Source of the DNA: Shimia abyssi
GTDB lineage: Bacteria > Pseudomonadota > Alphaproteobacteria > Rhodobacterales > Rhodobacteraceae
Assembly (NCBI RefSeq): GCF_003014475.1
Contig: NZ_PYGJ01000007.1
Span: 62,001 to 126,000 of the forward strand
Length of the DNA stretch: 64,000 nt
Reading direction: 5' to 3'
The notes beneath the pieces are model-generated. The model was given only the letters and a program-made list of their open reading frames with translations, did not search any database and was not told the DNA's origin. The position numbers and the translations under genes were made by a program. Within the stretch, counting starts at the first letter, position 1, and every line of letters starts with the position of its first letter. Below are positions 1 through 8,665 of this stretch, piece after piece.

Positions 1-1765
1 CTTCAAGAAAGGCATCACCGTAATTTGCCAGCTTTTTCGCGCCCACGCCGTTTACATGCGCCAATTCGTCGAGCGAAGACGGCCGTTTTTCAGCCATCTC
101 GATCAGCGTGCGGTCATTGAAAATTATGTAAGCGGGAACCTTTGCAGCCTCGGCCAAGGCGCGACGCTTGGCCTTAAGTGCCGAAAGTAATGGCGCATCC
201 TCTTCACTGACCAGCATCTTGGGCGCAGGACGCCGCGCGGTGCTTTTGATCGTATCACGCCGCAATGAAACTTCAGCCTCGCCGCGCAAAACAGGTAGCG
301 CATCATCCGTCATGCGCAGCGCGCCATGGCGCTCAGGATCAGGCCTGATTAAATCCCGCCCCATCATTTGGCGAAACACGGCTTGCCACTGTCGTTTGTC
401 ATACTCGCGCCCAACGCCAAATGTTGGCAAATCATCATGCCCGCGTTGATTGACCTTATCGGTTCGATTGCCTAGCAAAATATCGATCAGATGCCCTGAA
501 CCAAACCATTCGCCTGTCCGCAAAATGGCCGACAGCGCTTTGCGCACTGCGACGGTACCATCAAAGACATCTGCAGGCGCGTCGCACAGATCACATTTTC
601 CGCACGCCACTTCGGATTCGCCAAAATAGGACAGCAATGTCTCGCGGCGGCATTTTAACGCCTCTGCCAGTCCCAAAAGCGCATTCAGCCGGGCATGATC
701 AGCTGACCGACGTTCTGGTGGTGCCAACCCCTCGTCGATTTGAGAGCGCCGCAAGCGGATATCGTCTGGGCCAAACAACGTGAGTGTTTCAGCCGGAGCG
801 CCATCCCGACCAGCGCGGCCAATTTCCTGATAATAGGCTTCAATTGACTTGGGCAAATCGGCATGAGCCACCCAACGAATATCCGGTTTGTCGATGCCCA
901 TGCCAAAGGCCACGGTCGCCACGACAATCAAACCATCCTCGCGCTGAAATCGAACCTCGGTATCGCGGCGTTGTTCCGGGTCCATTCCGCCATGATAATG
1001 CAGCGCAAGATGTCCATCTTCGCGAAGCCCTGCAGCAAGGGATTCAGTTTTTGCTCTTGTGCCGCAATAAACGATGCCGGATTGACCTTTGCGAGCGGCC
1101 GCGAATTGCAAGATCTGACGGCGTGGATTGTCTTTCGCGCCAAATGCCAAATGAATATTGGGTCGATCGAATCCGTGTAAAAATGTCTGTGGCTTTTGGT
1201 CGTCGAACAGTCGTGCGACAATCTCGTCTCGCGTTTCGGCGTCTGCTGTTGCTGTGAATGCCGCAAGCGGGACGTTCAGCGCGCTGCGCAATTCACCAAT
1301 GCGCAGATAGTCCGGGCGAAAATCGTGACCCCACTGGCTGACGCAATGTGCTTCGTCCACGGCAATCAAGCTAACACCAATCCGACGCAACATACCTAGC
1401 GCCGCGCCCGAGGCCAGCCGTTCAGGCGCAATATAAAGCAGTTTGAGCCGCCCTGCGTCCAATGCACCCCAAACTTGTTCGGTCTCTTCTTCCGTATTGC
1501 CCGACGTCAGCGCACCCGCCTCGACTCCGGCCTCCCGCAGTGCGCGCACCTGATCCCGCATAAGCGCAATCAAAGGAGAAATAACAACGGTTACGCCATC
1601 ACGCATCAACGCAGGAAGCTGAAAACAAAGGGACTTGCCACCACCAGTCGGCATGATGGCCAACACGTTTTCACCACGTGTTACCGCGTCTATGATATCC
1701 TGTTGTCCGGGGCGAAAATGGTCAAACCCAAAGACGTCACGCAAAACCGTGGCAGCGGCGCACAT
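1..1765 (-). CDS. recQ: ATP-dependent DNA helicase RecQ (3' end cut off)
   Basis: Superfamily 2 3'-5' DNA helicase that acts in recombination and replication-fork repair in the cytoplasm. The start is read as ATG at 1765; the last residues lie beyond base 1, so the gene is partial. Translation shows Walker A (PTGGGKS) near residue 40, the DEAH box followed by the RecQ-specific CVSQWGHDFRPDY, helicase motif VI (QEIGRAGRDGAP), and a zinc-binding cysteine set (CGKCDLC) of the RecQ-CT domain. The visible C-terminus (LDELAHVNGVGAKKL) is the beginning of an HRDC domain. It lies 84 bp upstream of yggT on the same strand. Function is confident; the exact length is not known. Confidence 0.95.
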   Translation of the reverse strand, partial: MCAAATVLRDVFGFDHFRPGQQDIIDAVTRGENVLAIMPTGGGKSLCFQLPALMRDGVTVVISPLIALMRDQVRALREAGVEAGALTSGNTEEETEQVWGALDAGRLKLLYIAPERLASGAALGMLRRIGVSLIAVDEAHCVSQWGHDFRPDYLRIGELRSALNVPLAAFTATADAETRDEIVARLFDDQKPQTFLHGFDRPNIHLAFGAKDNPRRQILQFAAARKGQSGIVYCGTRAKTESLAAGLREDGHLALHYHGGMDPEQRRDTEVRFQREDGLIVVATVAFGMGIDKPDIRWVAHADLPKSIEAYYQEIGRAGRDGAPAETLTLFGPDDIRLRRSQIDEGLAPPERRSADHARLNALLGLAEALKCRRETLLSYFGESEVACGKCDLCDAPADVFDGTVAVRKALSAILRTGEWFGSGHLIDILLGNRTDKVNQRGHDDLPTFGVGREYDKRQWQAVFRQMMGRDLIRPDPERHGALRMTDDALPVLRGEAEVSLRRDTIKSTARRPAPKMLVSEEDAPLLSALKAKRRALAEAAKVPAYIIFNDRTLIEMAEKRPSSLDELAHVNGVGAKKLANYGDAFLE

Positions 1766-1849
1766 GTATGTTCCTGTATTTTGGTTCAGTCTGCTCTTTT
1801 GAGAGACTGTCCCACACGAAGCGCACCGGGACAAGCCCGGCGTCGGCGA

Positions 1850-2131
1850 TTAGAACAGGATCGAAGGCAGAATGTAGTCGCGCAAACTGATGATCACGAT
1901 AAATGCAACCAACGGTGCCAGATCCAATGGGTGTGTATCCGGCAAAACGCGGCGGATCGGCGTATAGATCGGCTCCAGCAAACGGTTCAAGCCTGTCCAG
2001 ATCTGTGCAACCATCGGTTGGTGCAAGTTGAGCACCTGGAAGTTGATCAGCCAGCTCATGATGATGTGAGCCAACATGATGAAAAAGGCCACGTTCAAAA
2101 TAAGCTGTAGCGGGCCGTAAATCGCCATCAT
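1850..2131 (-). CDS. YggT family integral membrane protein
   Basis: A 93-residue protein, two membrane helices by eye, with the family pattern ILNVAFFIMLAHIIMSWLINF near the N-terminus and RLLEPIYTPIRRVLPD in the middle. YggT proteins are small inner-membrane proteins linked to osmotic tolerance, envelope function or cell division, with no known reaction. The start chosen is the ATG at 2131, preceded by AAAGGAA; a longer reading upstream adds a non-conserved extension. It is divergent from the thioesterase-like gene at 2256, with a 124-bp shared promoter region. Confidence 0.88.
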   Translation of the reverse strand: MMAIYGPLQLILNVAFFIMLAHIIMSWLINFQVLNLHQPMVAQIWTGLNRLLEPIYTPIRRVLPDTHPLDLAPLVAFIVIISLRDYILPSILF

Positions 2132-2255
2132 AAATGCGTTCCTTTCGATTGCTCGCACACAAGTAAGCGTCCTTGGGAAAAAGCACAAGACTGCCGCGAG
2201 GTCGTGGTTGACCATGATCCAGACAATCTCAAGAACTGGCTCAAAGGAGAGCCAT

Positions 2256-2798
2256 ATGTATCCGTTTCTGCGCATGGTCAAAGAACTGATCAAATTTCGC
2301 AACGCTCCGGCGATGCGGGTGGGTGACATTCATATTTCCGAGCACCGGTGCTGGCCCTGGGACATCGACCTGTGGGCAGAATTGAACAATGGGCGCACGC
2401 TAACGCTCTACGATTTAGGGCGGATCCCGCTGGCGCAACGCGCCGGGCTGGTGTCAGTAATGCGAAAGAACGGATGGGGCATGACCATGGCCGGCGTGTC
2501 TGTCCGATACCGCCGACGCATTCGAACATTCGAAAAGATCGAGATGCACAGCCGCGCGGTGTGCTGGGATGACAAGTTTCTTTACCTTGAACAGTCTATG
2601 TGGAAGAAAAACGGCGAATGCGCAAATCATGCGCTGTATCGATCCGCCATTACCGATGCATCGGGGATTGTTGCCCCTGAACGCGTACTGAGCGCGATGG
2701 GACATTCGGCGCAGTCACCCGAGCCAGCGGATTGGATCAAACGTTGGATTGAAGCAGATGCAGCCCGCCCCTGGCCGCCAATGCAGGACAAAAGGTAA
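2256..2798 (+). CDS. Acyl-CoA thioesterase-like protein (hot-dog fold)
   Basis: A 180-residue cytoplasmic protein of the 4HBT-like thioesterase type. The stretch DIHISEHRCWPWDIDLW followed by ELNNGRTLTLYDLGR is characteristic of this group, with Asn-Asn-Gly-Arg at the position that lies near the active site in hot-dog thioesterases. Such proteins hydrolyse acyl-CoA thioesters, but the substrate here cannot be read from sequence. The start is the ATG at 2256 with AAAGGAGA 5 bases upstream; an upstream in-frame start at 2208 lacks such a site. The next gene begins 63 bp downstream on the same strand. Confidence 0.75.
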   Translation: MYPFLRMVKELIKFRNAPAMRVGDIHISEHRCWPWDIDLWAELNNGRTLTLYDLGRIPLAQRAGLVSVMRKNGWGMTMAGVSVRYRRRIRTFEKIEMHSRAVCWDDKFLYLEQSMWKKNGECANHALYRSAITDASGIVAPERVLSAMGHSAQSPEPADWIKRWIEADAARPWPPMQDKR

Positions 2799-2861
2799 GG
2801 AATATCTTGCCTTTGCTCTCGTCGGCTTGTCTAAATGGTAAAAAAACCCAGAGGGACAGGC

Positions 2862-4247
2862 ATGACCGACATTTCGGCGCGCAAGCGCATTTGGGGCTGG
2901 TGGTTTTTTGACTGGGCAAGTCAGCCGTACAACACCCTTTTGCTCACCTTCATTTTTGGACCTTACTTCGCGTCTGTTGTCACCGATCTGCTGATCGATC
3001 AGGGCATGGACACAGGCGCGGCCAAGGCGCAAGCACAAGCTTATTGGGGTTACGGCCTGACGGTTTCCGGCATTCTGATCGCTGTTCTTGCTCCGGTTTT
3101 GGGCGCTTTCGCTGACAGCACAGGCAAACGAATGCCATGGGTAAGGCTGTTTTCCGTTATGTACGTTCTGGGCGCGTGGATGCTCTGGTACACAGAGCCT
3201 CAGAGCTTTGATGTGGTAAGAACGCTGATGTTCTTTGGCATCGGTCTGATTGGCATGGAATTCGCTACCATTTTCACCAACGCAATGCTGCCCAGTTTAG
3301 GCAACCGGCAAGATCTTGGTCAAATCTCGGGCACAGGATGGGCTTGGGGATATGTAGGAGGCGTGCTGGCGCTCGCGATCATGCTTGCGCTTTTTCAAGC
3401 AGGCGCAAGCGGCAAAACGATGATCGGCATCACACCAGTCTTAGGGCTGGATACTATGACCAAGGCAGACACACGTATTGTCGGGCCATTGACGGCAATC
3501 TGGTACGTAGTCTTTATGATCCCGTTTTTCCTTTGGGTCCGCGAACGGCCAGACCCCAATCACCAGCCACAAAAAATGAGGGCTGCTTTAGGCGATTTGT
3601 GGACCACAATCGCGCGCCTGCCCAGCCATCCAAGCCTATTAGCCTATCTTGGCGGCTCGATGTTTTATCGTGATGCGTTGAACGGCATGTACACATTTGG
3701 AGGCATTTACGCTTTTGGCGTACTCGGTTGGTCCATCATGGAAGTCGGCATTTTTGGCATTGTCGCGGCACTTACCGGGGCCCTGTTCGCGTGGATCGGC
3801 GGGAAGGCGGACAAGCGTTACGGACCTAAACCCGTTATCGTGATATGCATTCTAACTCTCCTATTCACTGCGATTTTGGTGGTTGGTCTCTCGCGTCAAT
3901 CAGTCTTTGGCATTGCAGTGCCAGAAGGGTCCGCCCTTCCTGACATTCTGTTCTACGTGGCGGGAGGGCTGATCGGCGCGGCTGGTGGGGCGCTCCAATC
4001 GGCCAGTCGTACCATGGTCGTTTTGCAGTCCAATCCCGACCGCATGACCGAGGCCTTTGGCCTCTATGCACTGTCGGGCAAGGCGACGACGTTTCTGGCA
4101 CCCGCCTTGATCGCTCTGACCTCAGAGGTGAGCGGAAGTCAGCGGATGGGGATCACACCGTTGATTGCGCTCTTTCTTATCGGATTGATCCTGTTAATCT
4201 GGGTAAAACCGGCAGGAGAACAGAGCAAATGGTCCGCCTCTTCCTGA
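2862..4247 (+). CDS. MFS transporter, UMF1/Atg22-like family
   Basis: A 461-residue inner-membrane protein with about 12 hydrophobic segments. The N-terminal WWFFDWASQPYNTLLLTFIF and GPYFASVV are typical of the UMF1 branch of the major facilitator superfamily, related to yeast vacuolar effluxer Atg22. A charged loop near residue 230 (RERPDPN) separates the two six-helix halves. The substrate is unknown; amino acids are suggested only by the distant Atg22 relationship. The start is ATG 2862 behind GAGGGACAGG. The 3' end overlaps mepA by 19 bases, so the two are probably co-transcribed. Confidence 0.85.
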   Translation: MTDISARKRIWGWWFFDWASQPYNTLLLTFIFGPYFASVVTDLLIDQGMDTGAAKAQAQAYWGYGLTVSGILIAVLAPVLGAFADSTGKRMPWVRLFSVMYVLGAWMLWYTEPQSFDVVRTLMFFGIGLIGMEFATIFTNAMLPSLGNRQDLGQISGTGWAWGYVGGVLALAIMLALFQAGASGKTMIGITPVLGLDTMTKADTRIVGPLTAIWYVVFMIPFFLWVRERPDPNHQPQKMRAALGDLWTTIARLPSHPSLLAYLGGSMFYRDALNGMYTFGGIYAFGVLGWSIMEVGIFGIVAALTGALFAWIGGKADKRYGPKPVIVICILTLLFTAILVVGLSRQSVFGIAVPEGSALPDILFYVAGGLIGAAGGALQSASRTMVVLQSNPDRMTEAFGLYALSGKATTFLAPALIALTSEVSGSQRMGITPLIALFLIGLILLIWVKPAGEQSKWSASS

Positions 4248-5143
4248 TCCTTGGCTTCGCCGTTGTTCTCGGCGGTTGCAAGTCAGAGCAACAAGACCTT
4301 GTACAGGTGTCGACGCAAGCGTCGGTTCCTGCATCTATGCAGGGCGTCCAAGCGAAACAGCTGTTTGGGGCTAAAGACGCCGGGTCTCGACAATCTCCAT
4401 TACCCTATGGAAGCTACGCCAAGGGCTGCGCAGCGGGCTCTGTCGCCTTACCTGAAACCGGCCCCACATGGCAGGCCATGAGGCTGTCACGAAATCGCAA
4501 TTGGGGACATCCCGAGACGATTGACTATATCCGCAGCTTGTCTGCAAAGGCTGCTCAGCAGCCCGGCTGGGCAGGGCTCTATATCGGAGACATCAGCCAA
4601 CCGCGCGGTGGGCCGATGCTGACGGGGCACCGCAGTCACCAAATTGGATTGGACATTGATATCTGGATGCTTCCACCCAAGAGGCTCGACCTGTCACGGC
4701 AGGATCGCGAGAATATCTCTTCGATTTCGATGCGGCGCTCTAACGGGGCCTATGTCAACGATAGCTGGACCCGCGCGCATCACGAGGTACTCAAAGCTGC
4801 CGCCAGTGACCCGCGCACTGCGCGCATCTTTGTGTTTCCCGGCGCCAAAGTGCAGATGTGCAATGACGAAAAGGGCGACCGTAGTTGGCTGCGCAAAATC
4901 CGACCGTGGTGGGGGCATCATTATCATTTCCATGTCCGGCTCAGCTGTCCGCGCGGGGCAAGCGGTTGTGTCAACCAAGACCCACCACCAGCAGGAGATG
5001 GTTGCGCTGACGCAGAGCAATGGGTACGCAACATCCTGAATCCACCACCACCAGATCCAAATGCGCCCAAGCCCAAACCTCGTCGTGAACTCCAAATGGC
5101 AGACCTGCCCCGTCAATGTATAAACGTCTTGCAATCGCCCTGA
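4229..5143 (+). CDS. mepA: Penicillin-insensitive murein endopeptidase MepA
   Basis: LAS-type metallopeptidase that cuts D-Ala-meso-DAP cross-bridges in peptidoglycan in the periplasm. The 304-residue protein begins with a hydrophobic segment ending in VVLGGC, which fits a lipobox, so it may be a lipoprotein rather than soluble as in E. coli. Zinc-site motifs are present: [14 protein letters not shown] and the downstream [12 protein letters not shown]. Conserved cysteines near CPRGASGC are also kept. A C-terminal proline-rich tail ([13 protein letters not shown]) follows the domain. It overlaps the MFS gene (19 bases) and the next gene (28 bases). Confidence 0.93.
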   Translation: MVRLFLILGFAVVLGGCKSEQQDLVQVSTQASVPASMQGVQAKQLFGAKDAGSRQSPLPYGSYAKGCAAGSVALPETGPTWQAMRLSRNRNWGHPETIDYIRSLSAKAAQQPGWAGLYIGDISQPRGGPMLTGHRSHQIGLDIDIWMLPPKRLDLSRQDRENISSISMRRSNGAYVNDSWTRAHHEVLKAAASDPRTARIFVFPGAKVQMCNDEKGDRSWLRKIRPWWGHHYHFHVRLSCPRGASGCVNQDPPPAGDGCADAEQWVRNILNPPPPDPNAPKPKPRRELQMADLPRQCINVLQSP

Positions 5144-6018
5144 TCGCCGGGGCGGCCGTTGTAGGGTTGCAGATGGGCCGGGCCTCGGGGCCGCAGGAAC
5201 ATGCGCAACTGTTATCGGTCTATTGCTGGCACATACCCTCGGGCTGGTTTGGCGGCTATTCGGGGCTTTTGCTGTCAGACGACGGCGTGCAGATGACGAC
5301 CTTGTCTGATCGCGGCCATTTCATTCAGGCGCGGCTGGTGCGAGAGCAGGGCGTTATCGTCGATATTGACAATATTGAAACACACAAGGTTCTAAATACA
5401 AAAGGCAATTTTGAATCGCGAACCGGGCGTCGGGACTCTGAGGGATTAGCGCAACGGCAAAATGGCGAGATATTGGTTTCGTTCGAGGGCAAACATCGGA
5501 TCGAAGCGTTTCGCCACCCCGGCAGTGCGGCAACTACGCTGCCAAAACCCCAAGACTTACAGGAAATCCGTGACAACGGTGGCTTTGAAGCAATCGCCAT
5601 GGACAAAACTGGCACGATTTATGCTTTTCCAGAAACACCCAGCGCAACCGAGAACGAAATTCGGGTGTTTCAACTGTCCAATGGGCGCTGGGACCAGCGA
5701 TTTACCTTGCCGCGCAAGAAACAGTTTCAGCCCGTCGGTGCAGATTTCGGCCCTGATGGGCGGCTTTATTTGCTTGAGCGTGGGTTTAACGGGATTGGAT
5801 TTCGGTCACGTGTGCGTAGTTTTGACGTTTCGGCCAAAGGGTTCACAGACGAAAAGCTGTTGTTTCGCAAAGGCATAGGGTTTCACGATAATCTCGAAGG
5901 GTTATCCGTATGGCGCGATGAACAGGGCCGCCTTCGACTAACGATGATCTCGGACGATAATTTCCGTTTCCTTCAGCGCACGGAAATCGTCGAATATGTG
6001 GTGGTCAAAAAGCCTTGA
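5116..6018 (+). CDS. Exported esterase-like protein of the phytase-like family
   Basis: A 300-residue protein with an N-terminal hydrophobic signal ([14 protein letters not shown]). The body fits the esterase-like-activity-of-phytase domain, a beta-propeller-like fold: [50 protein letters not shown] and [10 protein letters not shown] recur as blade-type motifs. The enzymatic activity of the family is poorly defined, so function is only approximate; the product is predicted to be periplasmic. The start ATG at 5116 lies inside mepA, giving a 28-base overlap and probable translational coupling. Confidence 0.78.
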   Translation: MYKRLAIALIAGAAVVGLQMGRASGPQEHAQLLSVYCWHIPSGWFGGYSGLLLSDDGVQMTTLSDRGHFIQARLVREQGVIVDIDNIETHKVLNTKGNFESRTGRRDSEGLAQRQNGEILVSFEGKHRIEAFRHPGSAATTLPKPQDLQEIRDNGGFEAIAMDKTGTIYAFPETPSATENEIRVFQLSNGRWDQRFTLPRKKQFQPVGADFGPDGRLYLLERGFNGIGFRSRVRSFDVSAKGFTDEKLLFRKGIGFHDNLEGLSVWRDEQGRLRLTMISDDNFRFLQRTEIVEYVVVKKP

Positions 6019-6104
6019 TTTGTTGAAGACCGGGCGGTAAATGCCGTCCGTCTCGCATGGTGCGGGGCCAAGTCGCCGCTACCTTGTCAAAACGGGCTCA
6101 AAAA

Positions 6105-6740
6105 ATGCAGCGTATTCATATTCCTGGCATCATTGCCATGGCCGCGATTGTTGTCGCGTCCAACATCCTTGTTCAGTTTCTGTTTGGCCAATGGCTGACA
6201 TGGGGTGCCTTCACCTATCCACTGGCCTTTCTCGTCACTGACGTCATGAACCGCGTTTATGGCGCACACGCCGCGCGCCGGGTTGTTTTTGCCGGTTTTG
6301 TTGTCGGCGTTATCTGCTCTGTTATCGGCACCCAAATCATGTTGCAGGGCGACGGATTTACCTATCCTGCCGTGACCTTGCGTATCGCAATCGGGTCAGG
6401 CCTTGCGTTTTTGACGGCTCAACTCATGGATGTGGCCATATTTGATCGTTTGCGTGACAGGTCATGGTGGCGCGCGCCGCTGGCCTCAACATTGATCGGG
6501 TCTTCGCTTGATACCGCGATTTTCTTTACGATCGCTTTTTCCAGCGTTCTGACCTTTGTCGAGCCTGCAAATGATGTCAGCTGGGCTGGCGAAATGCTTC
6601 CACTTCTGGGCACCGGTCCTGTCGTGCCGCTTTGGGTCAGCCTTGGGTTTGCGGACTGGATGGTCAAGCTTTCGCTCGCTTTGCTCGCTCTTGTGCCATT
6701 CCGCATCATCGTGGGTTATTTGATGCCGCGCACCACATGA
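6105..6740 (+). CDS. yhhQ: Queuosine precursor transporter (YhhQ / VUT family)
   Basis: An inner-membrane protein of about 211 residues with six or so hydrophobic helices, matching the DUF165/YhhQ family that imports queuosine precursors (preQ0/preQ1) for tRNA modification. Diagnostic stretches are IVVASNILVQFLFG, WGAFTYPLAFLVTDVMNRVYG and the late GSSLDTAIFFTIAF. The ATG at 6105 is chosen because family members start close to HIPGIIAM; an in-frame ATG at 6057 would add 16 residues, and neither has a strong ribosome site. It stands alone after the phytase-like gene. Confidence 0.85.
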   Translation: MQRIHIPGIIAMAAIVVASNILVQFLFGQWLTWGAFTYPLAFLVTDVMNRVYGAHAARRVVFAGFVVGVICSVIGTQIMLQGDGFTYPAVTLRIAIGSGLAFLTAQLMDVAIFDRLRDRSWWRAPLASTLIGSSLDTAIFFTIAFSSVLTFVEPANDVSWAGEMLPLLGTGPVVPLWVSLGFADWMVKLSLALLALVPFRIIVGYLMPRTT

Positions 6741-6809
6741 TTTTGTTTGACATATCTTCAGGCTGTGGCAGGCTGAGGGTACGCGAAACAAATTGAAAGG
6801 AGGTGCCCA

Positions 6810-6866
6810 TTGTCTAGAGAAGCTATGGAGAGCAGTGTCGGAACAGTTCGGAAGGAGACCAGCTGA
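6810..6866 (+). CDS. Possible 18-residue peptide inside the structured RNA
   Basis: A TTG codon at 6810 stands six bases after a near-perfect Shine-Dalgarno sequence (AAAGGAGGT) and opens 18 sense codons ending at TGA 6864-6866 (MSREAMESSVGTVRKETS). The short frame lies wholly inside the folded RNA and its ribosome site takes part in the outer helix, so translation would depend on opening that helix. The strong ribosome site is the only evidence for coding. It could also be chance within a regulatory RNA. Confidence 0.3.
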   Translation: MSREAMESSVGTVRKETS

Positions 6867-6933
6867 GGCAGCCCTTGGCTGATTTTACAACCGGATTGGT
6901 GCTTTCCTAACCGATGCACCTCCAATCATCTCG

Positions 6934-6966
6934 AAGGGCCGCCCAACGCGAGGAGCGGCCCTTTTC
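6934..6966 (+). terminator. Intrinsic terminator of the small RNA
   Basis: A nine-pair stem, AAGGGCCGC (6934-6942) with GCGGCCCTT (6955-6963), followed by a short T-rich tail (CTTTTCG). It ends the structured RNA and separates it from arfB. Confidence 0.8.
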
Positions 6967-7005
6967 GATTCTGGGGACATGACGTGAAATTTGCCGGATT
7001 TGCGC

Positions 7006-7049
7006 TATCGGCATCACGTCGGTATTACGTCGGTATTGCGTCGGTGTCG
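7006..7049. repeat. 44-bp element of four 11-bp tandem units (copy 1)
   Basis: Four units in exact 11-bp register: TATCGGCATCA, CGTCGGTATTA, CGTCGGTATTG, CGTCGGTGTCG. A second 44-bp copy with the same number and order of units is at 15263-15306. It lies between the small-RNA terminator and arfB. The 11-bp period is close to one helical turn, which would place each unit on the same face of the DNA. Confidence 0.8.
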
Positions 7050-7128
7050 TTTTCGCAATTTCGACCTCGAACCGGTCGAACGCCCCATTGCCGACCAGAA
7101 GATTTAGAAACTGGAAAGGCACAGACCG

Positions 7129-7551
7129 GTGCTGGTGATCAACGATCAGGTACAATTGCAGGACTGGGAACTGACCGAGCAATTCATGCGGGCCAGCGGC
7201 CCCGGCGGTCAGAACGTAAACAAGGTGGCCACCGCTGTCGAACTACGCTTTGAGGCGGAACGTTCCCCTTCGCTCAGCGCCCCAGTGAAAACACGGTTGC
7301 GCCGGTTAGCGGGGCGGCGGTGGACTCGCGATGGCGCGATTGTCATTCAATGCGACGAAACCCGCAGCCAGGCGCGCAATCGCGATATTGCACGTGACCG
7401 GCTGGCAGAACTCATCCAAAAGGCGCTGGTGGCCCCAAAGAAACGTGTCAAAACGAAACCAACGTGGGGCAGCCAGCAACGCCGGTTGAAAGCCAAGAAA
7501 GTGCGTGGCGATGTCAAGGCTATGCGCGGACGCGTATCGGATCAGGAATAA
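7129..7551 (+). CDS. arfB: Alternative ribosome-rescue factor / peptidyl-tRNA hydrolase ArfB
   Basis: A release-factor-like hydrolase that frees stalled ribosomes by cleaving peptidyl-tRNA. The 140-residue protein carries the GGQ motif in SGPGGQNVNKV near residue 28 and the basic C-terminal tail that enters the mRNA channel (AKKVRGDVKAMRGR, preceded by RVKTKP). The length fits the family. The start is GTG at 7129 (GTG at 7135 is also possible), with GGAAAGGC upstream. The 3' end overlaps the convergent TupA-like gene by 32 bases. Confidence 0.92.
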   Translation: MLVINDQVQLQDWELTEQFMRASGPGGQNVNKVATAVELRFEAERSPSLSAPVKTRLRRLAGRRWTRDGAIVIQCDETRSQARNRDIARDRLAELIQKALVAPKKRVKTKPTWGSQQRRLKAKKVRGDVKAMRGRVSDQE

Positions 7552-8536
7552 TTTCGTCAAAGATACCGCCCTGCCAGCGCTCCCCCATCCAATGATCCAA
7601 CGTTTCCGATCGCGGTAGACGCTGGCCACCTATGGGCGCCATGGTGATTTCACCTAAGTATACTTGATCGCCGACCAGATAGAGGTCAATCCGCGCATAT
7701 TCAAAGGGTCGCGAGATCGCCTCGGCCACCTCGCGCATTTTCATGCGATGCTCAGGCCACTCAACACCCGGTTTTGTAAAGAAAAACAGCTCTTCGGGGA
7801 CATAATTGAAATCCCGGTCATAGATGAGCTGGTGATGGTTTGTAGACCGCTCAACGTCGATTTGCCCGGCAAAGACCTTGCCACGGCAGCAATGGAATTT
7901 CCAATCTGTCAGATCTTCGCCCACGGCCGGCGACATATCTGGTTCAATCAGATTCTGCGCACGGATTTTGCTGTAATACCACTCGCCCGACCGTTCGCCG
8001 TGCAGCCGCTTGAGCCAACCCGTCGAGTAACGCTCGAGCAGTTGCATCTGTTCCGGCGAAATCGGCACGTCAAAGGCGTAGTTCGTCGTGCAGCCATTGT
8101 TGGATTTCGCGTAATACCGCCCCGGTGGTAGATCAAGGCTATCCAATAGCACTTTTGTGATGGGCTCGGCCCCTGTCCAGACTGTTGGAATGGTTTTGAC
8201 CTTATCCCGAACATCCACGGGAATATGCGCGCTGCACCCGATTTTGTCGGCGGGTGACGGCATCGGCAGCGGTGCAAAGAATTTGGACAGAACCAGCTTT
8301 TCGTAATACGTGCGGGGCTGGACAAAATCCAGTTTTCGCCCGCGCTGACCATGTGCCATCTGGATCGCGCGTGTCAGTTTTTGCACAACCACATGATGCG
8401 GATAGACATCTATGCCACGCAAAAACCCGACCGGAGCGGGATCAGCCGCACCAAACAGGTTTTCGCCATAAATTGTTTCAATGCTTTCCTTCGCCTGACG
8501 TCGGGTCTGGCGGTTGTGGTAACGCTGAACTGTCAT
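7520..8536 (-). CDS. ATP-grasp protein, TupA-like
   Basis: A 338-residue cytoplasmic protein resembling the TupA-like ATP-grasp family, named after a teichuronopeptide biosynthesis gene. Visible pieces are YYEKLVLSKFF, a lysine-containing loop RYYAKSNNGCTTNY, DWKFHCCRGKVF in the core, and the metal and nucleotide region FEYARIDLYLVGDQVYLGEIT near the C-terminus. Such ligases join carboxylates to amines and are often found with surface polymer genes; the substrate is unknown. The start is taken as ATG 8536; a TTG at 8572 would add 12 residues. The 3' end overlaps arfB in convergent orientation. Confidence 0.75.
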   Translation of the reverse strand: MTVQRYHNRQTRRQAKESIETIYGENLFGAADPAPVGFLRGIDVYPHHVVVQKLTRAIQMAHGQRGRKLDFVQPRTYYEKLVLSKFFAPLPMPSPADKIGCSAHIPVDVRDKVKTIPTVWTGAEPITKVLLDSLDLPPGRYYAKSNNGCTTNYAFDVPISPEQMQLLERYSTGWLKRLHGERSGEWYYSKIRAQNLIEPDMSPAVGEDLTDWKFHCCRGKVFAGQIDVERSTNHHQLIYDRDFNYVPEELFFFTKPGVEWPEHRMKMREVAEAISRPFEYARIDLYLVGDQVYLGEITMAPIGGQRLPRSETLDHWMGERWQGGIFDEIIPDPIRVRA

Positions 8537-8665
8537 TGGCCTGCTCGCCTTATGTTTTTCTAATAAATACAAAATTTTCGGAATCCCGCCAACGTGTAAT
8601 TTTGGCTAGAGGCCGAGCAGTTTGTCTGGCACAAGATTTTTGCAACACTCTTGGTAGGATTTTGG

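Larger units (their letters stand above)
6781..6966 (+). ncRNA. Candidate structured small RNA or regulated leader with its own terminator
   Basis: The segment folds by eye into nested helices. An outer helix pairs GGAGGTGC (6799-6806) with GCACCTCC (6916-6923). A middle helix pairs the region from 6850 (GGAAGG) with 6897-6907 (TGGTGCTTTCC). An inner nine-pair helix joins CAGCTGAGG (6860-6868) and CCTTGGCTG (6873-6881) around the loop CAGC, with two G-U pairs. An intrinsic terminator follows at 6934-6963, and a TTGACA-like -35 hexamer is at 6747-6752 with no clear -10. I do not recognise the family; it is not SRP RNA, tmRNA or RNase P. The outer helix would hide a strong Shine-Dalgarno sequence. 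Confidence 0.55.

Noticed and set aside
18..1700. Many plus-strand frames opposite recQ, for example 784-1257 and 1475-2110
   Set aside because: They lie antisense to a clear RecQ protein and have no recognisable motifs.
6841..6870. TTCGGAAGGAGACCAGCTGAGG resembles the SRP (4.5S) RNA domain IV core
   Set aside because: The invariant loop of SRP RNA (GGUCCGGAAGGAAGCAGC type) is not matched, and the surrounding helices do not fit domain IV.
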